From Rhinopomastus cyanomelas (Eukaryota > Chordata > Aves > Bucerotiformes > Rhinopomastidae): a stretch of DNA of 64,000 bases. The notes beneath the pieces were generated by a model, which worked only from the letters and a program-made list of their open reading frames with translations, was not told where the DNA came from and ran no database searches. The stretch covers positions 132,638 to 196,637 of the forward strand of contig VXBP01003685.1 of assembly GCA_013400115.1 (NCBI GenBank), given 5' to 3'. Of the stretch, positions 60,801 through 64,000 are shown in pieces (within the stretch, counting starts at the first letter, position 1; each line of letters starts with the position of its first letter). Position numbers and translations under genes: made by a program.

Positions 60801-63320
60801 AGCAGAACAACTTGCCCCTGTTTTGGAAACAGGCTTCATTGTCTTTATAAATTCTGAGATCACAGAGTCACTGAACATTAGGGATTGGAAGGGACCTCAA
60901 AAGATCATCTAGTCCAATTGCCCTGCCAGAGCAGGATCTGACATGAAGGAGCTTAGTACCCTTTCTTTGTCAATCAAGTCTATCGTCCTCAGCGTGTAGA
61001 CTTCCACAGTGGGCAGCACATATGCCTTCACAACTTTCAAACCATCTTCCAGAGAAGTAGGGGTGTCTTGTTTGAGAATGTATTTCACTAGCATCTGTAA
61101 GAAGAAAACAGATTCAGCCTTTAGATTGTTGAAATACAACAAAGGAAGCTGTTTACACCCAGGACCTCTGCATTGTAGTCGTACAGTTCATAGCCAGCAA
61201 GTTATTTGGAAATCTACAACTTCTGCTTGGAGAAAACTTGAGTAAAGCATAACTAGGAGAAGTTTGGGCTTGGGGGGGAAAAAATTACCCTGAGAACTCT
61301 CAAAATTCAGGAGATTTGTCTGGTTCCACAGGACGGCGTGGAACTTTCCCAGAAATACTCATGTTTTCTCCTGAATAAAGGAAAGATGCCCCCCAAAAAA
61401 TTTAAACATGAAAAAAGCCACCAAATGTTGTTCACAGTGATGCTGGAAGGAATCTGATCCTGATGTGTTGAGAGGACTTAGCCTTCTATTACTCTGTGAG
61501 CTTCTTAATCTCTTTCCAGCTCTCCCATACAGAAAGAACTAGACTATCAACGCTGTGCTCATCAGGTTCTGTTCAGCCAATCTGCTAATTCTTTACAATA
61601 AAGTTGGCTTTCACGCAAAAAACATGTCCCCACAGAACAAGAAAACTGATATTGATTGGAAGGAGGAGTTACCAGCTGCTAAGATTTTTGGTTTCCACCA
61701 CCCCATGAAAATACACAGAGCTAAGTGTGAGGGTTTTTGTTCAACAGAAGAGAGAGTAATGCTGATCATGTACCATTATCATCTGCTTGTCCCTTAGAAG
61801 ATTAGTATCTCTTATCCCATAGTCTCGCAAAAGCTTCTTCATCTCCATCAGCCGATAGCTTTCCTGCAGTAACTTCACCCTATGGACATAGTAGGCTACG
61901 ATGAGTTTATTTGCTCCCTACAGCTGTGTGATTTAATCATCACACCACAGCAGACACACAACGTTTCCCCCTGCTCCAGTCAGAATTCCACATGAATGTG
62001 CAGACTGGGGATCATAGAATCATTCAGTTTGGAAAAGGCTCTTGGGATCAGAGTGTCAAACTCTACAGGTTCACCCCTAAAAGGGATCATAGAATCATTA
62101 GGGATTGGAAGGGACCTCCAAAGATCATCCAGTCCAATCCCCCTGCCACAGCAGGATCACCCAGACCAAGTCACACAGTCAGTCAAGGTTAGAAGGGACC
62201 ACAGGATCATCCAGTTCCAACTCCCCTGCCATGGGCAGGGACACCCCACCCTAGATCAGGCTGGCCAGAGCCCCATCCAGCCTGGCCTTAAACACCTCCA
62301 GGGATGGGGCCTCCACCACCTCCCTGGGCAACCCGACCCAGGCTCTCCCCACTCTCACAGTGGAGAACTTCCTCCTCACATCCACTCTAAATCTACCCAT
62401 CTCCAGCTTTGCTCCATTCCCCCTAGTCCTGTCGCTACCTGACATCCTAAAAAGCCCCTCCCCACCCTTTTTGTAGCCCCCTTCAGATACTGGAAGGCCA
62501 CCATAAGGTCACCTGGGAGCCCCCTCTTCTCCAGACTGAACAGCCCCAACTCTCTCAGTCTGGCCTCACAGGAGAGGATGTTGCCTTACTTGACATGATC
62601 CATTTCCAAATGCTGCTTCACCAGCTGTTCCACCGCTGTACTCCACGGTACTATAGCACCACGCATTATCTGCAGAACTGCATCAAATTTCAGCTACAAA
62701 GGGAACACAGAGAGATGATTTTTCACAATAAGCTACAAGTTAAAAACTGTTTTTCATTGCAAACTGATGTAACAGAGCCACTTGCTGCCCATCAGGTAAA
62801 ATACACTTACGTTGGTATCGGAGATACAGCTGACGACGGCTATGGCTTTCGCCTCCCATGCGGTTTCAAAGACGGACGCAGACCACGTATGATGTCCTAG
62901 CAAGTCCTGTATGTTTTGATAAAAAGACTGTTAGGAAGGTAGGAGCATCTTATAACATAAACAAAGCCTAATGGGTATCAAGGCTAGATTTGGCCCTCTT
63001 CTGTTGTATCTGTTAATGCCTTACTACTGAAATAGTAACTATCAACAAATTCATTCACAGGAGAAAGCTAATTTGAGAGCTGGTCTTAAAATTTTAGTGG
63101 AAATAATAACAGCTGTCAAGTTTGTTTTCTGCTTACTCATGTTTAACAAGCTTTAGTAAATGGAAAATATGGATACCTTTATATACTGGAGAAGAAGATC
63201 ATCCTTTTGTAGATTATGTTCGCACAGGTAGGGCTTTATAAACTTCTCCAGAGTGGATGGGACGAGCTCCGGTGCCAAAATCTTATCAAACATGCGAAAC
63301 ACAATAGTAGTTGCGTTCTC
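31974..63320 (-). CDS. KNTC1: KNTC1 (ROD), kinetochore RZZ complex subunit, C-terminal two thirds
   Basis: KNTC1 forms the RZZ complex with ZW10 and Zwilch, building the kinetochore corona that recruits dynein and Mad1-Mad2 for the spindle checkpoint. On the minus strand I trace 40 distinct coding exons, plus two repeated ones, with consistent phases from 63,320 down to a TGA at 31974-31976. Together they give about 1,546 residues, aligning with roughly residues 690-2209 of the 2,209-residue mammalian protein, including the Rod C-terminal helical domain. The N-terminal beta-propeller exons lie beyond 64,000. Introns are short and packed with CR1. No disabling change is visible apart from the 792-bp duplication. 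The last exon gives a different, longer tail than in mammals. Confidence 0.95.
32578..32882 (+). mobile_element. CR1 LINE fragment
   Basis: A sense-strand 3' region ending ccctaatgttctgtgattct, in the KNTC1 intron between 32374 and 33509. Confidence 0.87.
33985..34350 (-). mobile_element. CR1 LINE with shared 3' flank
   Basis: Same subfamily as the 28,178 copy (gaacttcttcctaagatctg segment). The adjacent 33965-33995 sequence matches the flank of that copy. Confidence 0.85.
34692..34815 (-). mobile_element. CR1 LINE stub
   Basis: A 3' end only, with gggattggaagggaccttga and the gatcccctagatccagtc segment. Confidence 0.85.
36121..36240 (-). mobile_element. CR1 LINE stub with internal deletion
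   Basis: The 3' signature is followed, after a deletion near 36,190, by agaaggagactccacaaccc. Confidence 0.85.
36880..36945 (-). mobile_element. CR1 LINE stub
   Basis: About 65 bases of 3' terminus, 30 bases from the acceptor of the KNTC1 exon at 36796-36852. Confidence 0.8.
37215..37640 (+). mobile_element. CR1 LINE fragment
   Basis: The gagaactggggctgttcagc copy ending tagaacattctacagtt; same subfamily as the one ending at 21,478. Confidence 0.83.
37943..37981. repeat. Perfect 17-bp inverted repeat (hairpin)
   Basis: TTTAAGATCAATTCTCA at 37943-37959 and its exact complement at 37965-37981 are separated by AGCAG. It lies in a KNTC1 intron, outside any CR1 copy. Confidence 0.9.
38070..38163 (-). 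mobile_element. CR1 LINE stub
   Basis: A 3' terminus of about 95 bases, about 85 bases below the KNTC1 exon at 38249. Confidence 0.85.
38249..42372 (-). CDS. KNTC1: KNTC1 exon block, Rod C-terminal domain (7 exons)
   Basis: Exons 38249-38344, 39244-39379, 40349-40467, 40596-40675, 40856-40905, 41951-42060 and 42162-42372. Recognisable stretches are LVTELSLEYKVYDPQLWNGL, KSPKEGMVKGLWKNHSHE, QLTFAHRCRALKCLLYLAD, NLFKKPIEKVK, CPMDYSSRMLF, LLEKWLCPST and IGKPANLIVLLYNH. Phases agree at every junction. Confidence 0.93.
39515..40045 (-). mobile_element. CR1 LINE fragment
   Basis: About 530 bases antisense, with a deletion after cacatccaggag near 39,620. Confidence 0.86.
41280..41938 (-). mobile_element. 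CR1 LINE fragment abutting a KNTC1 donor
   Basis: About 660 bases antisense. Its 5' boundary falls within roughly 10-25 bases of the donor of the exon at 41951-42060. Confidence 0.86.
42760..43180 (-). mobile_element. CR1 LINE fragment
   Basis: Starts gaatcattcaggttgggaaa; subfamily of the 428 and 25,238 copies. Confidence 0.86.
43689..48622 (-). CDS. KNTC1: KNTC1 exon block (7 exons)
   Basis: Exons 43689-43762, 44974-45190, 45406-45464, 46006-46177, 46487-46576, 48063-48273 and 48513-48622. Recognisable stretches are QFCLYLSEKWLK, SYLLSIVNPEWAVAIAHKIA, HVFERKLKPKILE, ELSEESFPKLLLISRVMK, YKRISPPVDLEHQYVLQHAI, LDPYDYETIEIVLQVIQNAD and ELVTSLSGILYK. Confidence 0.94.
44153..44835 (-). mobile_element. 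CR1 LINE fragment, long
   Basis: About 680 bases, including the ggccacaagggcacactgct segment of the upstream region. Confidence 0.87.
45533..45722 (-). mobile_element. CR1 LINE fragment
   Basis: About 190 bases, broken at actgggaagaagtta. Confidence 0.87.
46868..47030 (+). mobile_element. CR1 LINE fragment, degraded
   Basis: Retains ggatctggtttaggggtgaa and ttggacttgatgatcccaag. Confidence 0.75.
47297..48000 (-). mobile_element. CR1 LINE fragment, long
   Basis: About 700 bases, ending about 60 bases below the KNTC1 exon at 48063-48273. Confidence 0.88.
48674..49300 (-). mobile_element. CR1 LINE fragment
   Basis: About 625 bases. The 3' terminus has a small gggaagggaa duplication. Confidence 0.87.
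49601..53539 (-). CDS. KNTC1: KNTC1 exon block (6 exons, one uncertain)
   Basis: Exons 49601-49717, 50256-50384, 51545-51649, about 52613-52699, 52755-52912 and 53483-53539. Recognisable stretches are DAEWGIQLGKLG, VFNCRVIDQNLALGYCLILP, TLLHK, VCSFGSCVQHGISN and YPLDSTSLANCAFIEG. The 52,6xx exon (LMGVGAAIAATFRKLLTVVQ) and the start of the 51,545 exon align poorly with the mammalian sequence I recall. The donor at 52611-52612 is chosen because it keeps phase 0; a stronger-looking donor at 52598-52599 would break the frame. Confidence 0.8.
49930..50130 (+). mobile_element. CR1 LINE fragment with internal deletion
   Basis: The sense core is joined directly from tctgctcaggggcag to the ggatcctgctgtggtggggg terminus. 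Confidence 0.82.
50445..50560 (+). mobile_element. CR1 LINE stub
   Basis: A 3' terminus only, about 60 bases above the KNTC1 exon at 50256-50384 (on its acceptor side). Confidence 0.83.
50715..51310 (+). mobile_element. CR1 LINE fragment
   Basis: About 600 bases sense. A CR1-derived frame (LEWVQRRATKLVKGLENKSD) is still open. Confidence 0.87.
51905..52550 (+). mobile_element. CR1 LINE fragments with a single N
   Basis: A 65-base stub at 51,905-51,970 and a longer copy to 52,550. The N at 52412 joins agctgctggag to tcactggagaag, skipping the region that normally lies between. Confidence 0.85.
53245..53420 (+). mobile_element. CR1 LINE fragment
   Basis: A 3' end ending ccaatctctaatgactctat. 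Confidence 0.86.
53880..54355 (+). mobile_element. CR1 LINE, distinct subfamily
   Basis: The sense counterpart of the 23,617 subfamily, with gaggttgaacatgaggaaca and a ccaaccctggccattttatg end. Confidence 0.85.
54542..58720 (-). CDS. KNTC1: KNTC1 exon block (6 exons)
   Basis: Exons 54542-54683, 55546-55643, 56395-56567, 57438-57730, 58507-58574 and about 58652-58720 (borders of the last within 1 base). Recognisable stretches are GGDKDPYEEWTFNDFF, EDGIVLDPQIALPVAYE, DLLLDSLELTKYTLAAKEIY, EETGKLLFSVCQRLCHMLGG, NLPAVIYEMACQAATLCSPG, LLETHIKAYEAARS and KKDECEANLKIFETLAALQ. Confidence 0.92.
55760..56360 (+). mobile_element. CR1 LINE pair with assembly gap
   Basis: Sense CR1 containing 20 Ns at 56185-56204. 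The gagtctccttctctgg segment occurs on both sides of the gap, so two copies or a collapsed repeat meet there. Confidence 0.85.
56185..56204. other. Assembly gap (20 N)
   Basis: A run of undetermined bases inside CR1 sequence in a KNTC1 intron. Its real size is unknown. Confidence 0.99.
56788..57285 (-). mobile_element. CR1 LINE fragment
   Basis: About 500 bases antisense from cacacagaacattagggatt to aggagtggcccagaactgg-like sequence. Confidence 0.87.
58225..58475 (+). mobile_element. CR1 LINE fragment
   Basis: A sense 3' end with the terminus shortened (gtgatctttcacggtctctt). Confidence 0.86.
59270..59738 (-). mobile_element. CR1 LINE fragment
   Basis: About 470 bases antisense. The duplicated unit starts at its upper edge. 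Confidence 0.86.
59841..60302 (-). CDS. KNTC1: KNTC1 exon pair, copy 1
   Basis: Exon 60168-60302 encodes MLVKYILKQDTPTSLEDGLK through DLIDKER. Exon 59841-59960 encodes GEECLTLLKSLPVAEAEKVA through NNADNSEE. Mammalian KNTC1 has this pair once. Both exons are phase 0 at both ends. Confidence 0.93.
60070..60150 (-). mobile_element. CR1 LINE stub, also at 60862-60942
   Basis: An 80-base 3' terminus lying just below the KNTC1 exon at 60168. The second occurrence is part of the tandem duplication, not an independent insertion. Confidence 0.85.
60633..61094 (-). CDS. KNTC1: KNTC1 exon pair, copy 2 (within tandem duplication)
   Basis: Exons 60633-60752 and 60960-61094 repeat the copy-1 pair with identical proteins. 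Because all borders are phase 0, an automatic gene model could splice all four exons and produce a spurious 85-residue internal repeat without any frameshift. Confidence 0.85.
61774..63320 (-). CDS. KNTC1: KNTC1 exon block nearest the window edge (4 exons)
   Basis: Exons 61774-61879, 62590-62693, 62811-62906 and 63177-63320. Recognisable stretches are TIVFRMFDKILAPELVPS, LEKFIKPYLCEHNLQ, SVFETAWEAKAIAVVSC, VPWSTAVEQLVKQHLEMDH and LLQESYRLMEMKKLLRDYGI. Further 5' exons lie beyond the window. Confidence 0.94.
62010..62585 (-). mobile_element. CR1 LINE fragments, three subfamilies nested
   Basis: Three 3' ends follow one another near 62,012, 62,090 and 62,180 (the last with gttagaagggaccacaggat). 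They run up to within a few bases of the KNTC1 exon at 62590. Confidence 0.84.
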
Positions 63321-63639
63321 CTGGGCAGGAAGTAGAACAGTACCACGTCAGAACATGATGAGTTAGAACATTTCAAGAACTAGCATTCTTCTTTAGCTCA
63401 AATACAGCTTTATTTGCAAAGCCCCTAGTTGGTCAGACCTACTTCTAATTGCTCACTGCTAGTGGCTGCTCCACAACGTACGATCTGTAATGAACTGCAG
63501 GCCATGGGTTGAAGCCCTACCTTCTCGGAGTGTCTTGTCTCACTGTATTCATTTCTAGCCAGGGTTGAAACCAAATTTAAAAAAACACAACAGATCACAC
63601 AGTTATAGCAGCTTGTGAAGACAAGTTTAACCAACAAGT

Positions 63640-64000
63640 CACAGAATCATAGAACATCAGGGATTGGCAGGGACCTTGAAAGATGAGCCAGTCCAGTCCC
63701 TCTGACCCAGCAGGATCCTCTAGATACAGTCGCACAGGAACATGGTTTTAAATGTCTCCAGAGAAGGAGACTCCACAACCCCCCTGGGCAGCCCCTGCCA
63801 GGGCTCTGGCACCCTTACTGGGAAGAAGGTTCTTCTCAGATTGATGTGGAATCTGCTCTGCTCCAGCTCACACCCATTATTGTCCTATTATTGGGTGCCC
63901 CTGAGCGGAGCCCAGATGCATCCCCCTGACACCCACCCTTTCCTTATTTTTCAACGTTAATGAGGTCACCCTTCAGTCTCCTTTTTTCCAGGCTCAAGAG
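63640..64000 (-). mobile_element. CR1 LINE fragment, cut by window end
   Basis: Starts cacagaatcatagaacatca and continues to the edge. Confidence 0.87.

Larger units (their letters stand above)
59732..61314. repeat. 792-bp direct tandem duplication joined by one N
   Basis: 59732-60522 and 60524-61314 are nearly identical; I find about three substitutions (for example catgcagtg/catgaagtg and ttttgaaaac/ttttggaaac). The single N at 60523 sits exactly at the junction. Both copies include the same two KNTC1 exons and the same CR1 stub. Confidence 0.95.

Noticed and set aside
60168..61094. Genuine exon duplication creating a longer avian KNTC1
   Set aside because: The near identity of intron and CR1 sequence as well as exons, and the single N at the junction, favour an assembly artefact. 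It is kept as a finding, not as biology.
1..64000. Search for viral insertions, tRNA genes, CRISPR arrays or bacterial-type operons
   Set aside because: No retroviral gag/pol motifs, LTR pairs, tRNA box sequences or regularly spaced repeats were seen by eye. Repeats are accounted for by CR1, the 792-bp duplication and the hairpin.

Overview
The window is vertebrate nuclear DNA, almost certainly from a bird. It contains three spliced protein-coding genes whose exons match well-known vertebrate proteins, and it is crowded with CR1 LINE fragments, the dominant avian retrotransposon. I count about 50 CR1 pieces. By my hand-drawn boundaries they cover roughly 30% of the window, well above the share usually quoted for chicken. 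That density, with several subfamilies and nested insertions, fits a lineage with a CR1 expansion (woodpeckers and relatives are the known case), but no species can be named from this sequence.

Layout from left to right. (1) 1-18,245, plus strand: PPTC7, a mitochondrial PP2C-type phosphatase. Coding exons 2-6 are present at 4779-4958, 9062-9260, 11708-11831, 13460-13589 and 14726-14784. The first exon lies left of the window. A long, CpG-rich 3'UTR ends near a poly(A) signal at 18,224. (2) About 20,013-25,025, minus strand: colinear fragments of a RAD9-family gene, best read as RAD9B, with good splice sites but at least one frameshift. It looks like a decaying unitary pseudogene in the position where mammals have RAD9B, between PPTC7 and VPS29. 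(3) 26,570-31,015, plus strand: complete VPS29, a retromer subunit. It starts in a CpG-island promoter, with an ATG-only first coding exon and an optional 12-nt microexon encoding AGHR. (4) 31,520-64,000, minus strand: the C-terminal two thirds of KNTC1 (ROD, the large subunit of the kinetochore RZZ complex). There are 40 distinct coding exons, plus two that appear twice because of a 792-bp tandem duplication. The N-terminal third lies beyond position 64,000. KNTC1 and VPS29 converge tail to tail, with their poly(A) signals about 550 bp apart.

The genes do not form a functional unit: mitochondrial phosphatase, DNA-damage clamp relic, endosomal sorting, spindle checkpoint. The points most worth a second look are the probable loss of RAD9B, the KNTC1 duplication (almost certainly an assembly artefact, because it is joined by a single N), the conserved VPS29 microexon, a pair of CR1 copies sharing 3' flanking sequence, and a perfect 17-bp hairpin in a KNTC1 intron. 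I found no tRNA, rRNA, CRISPR array or unknown multi-gene system.
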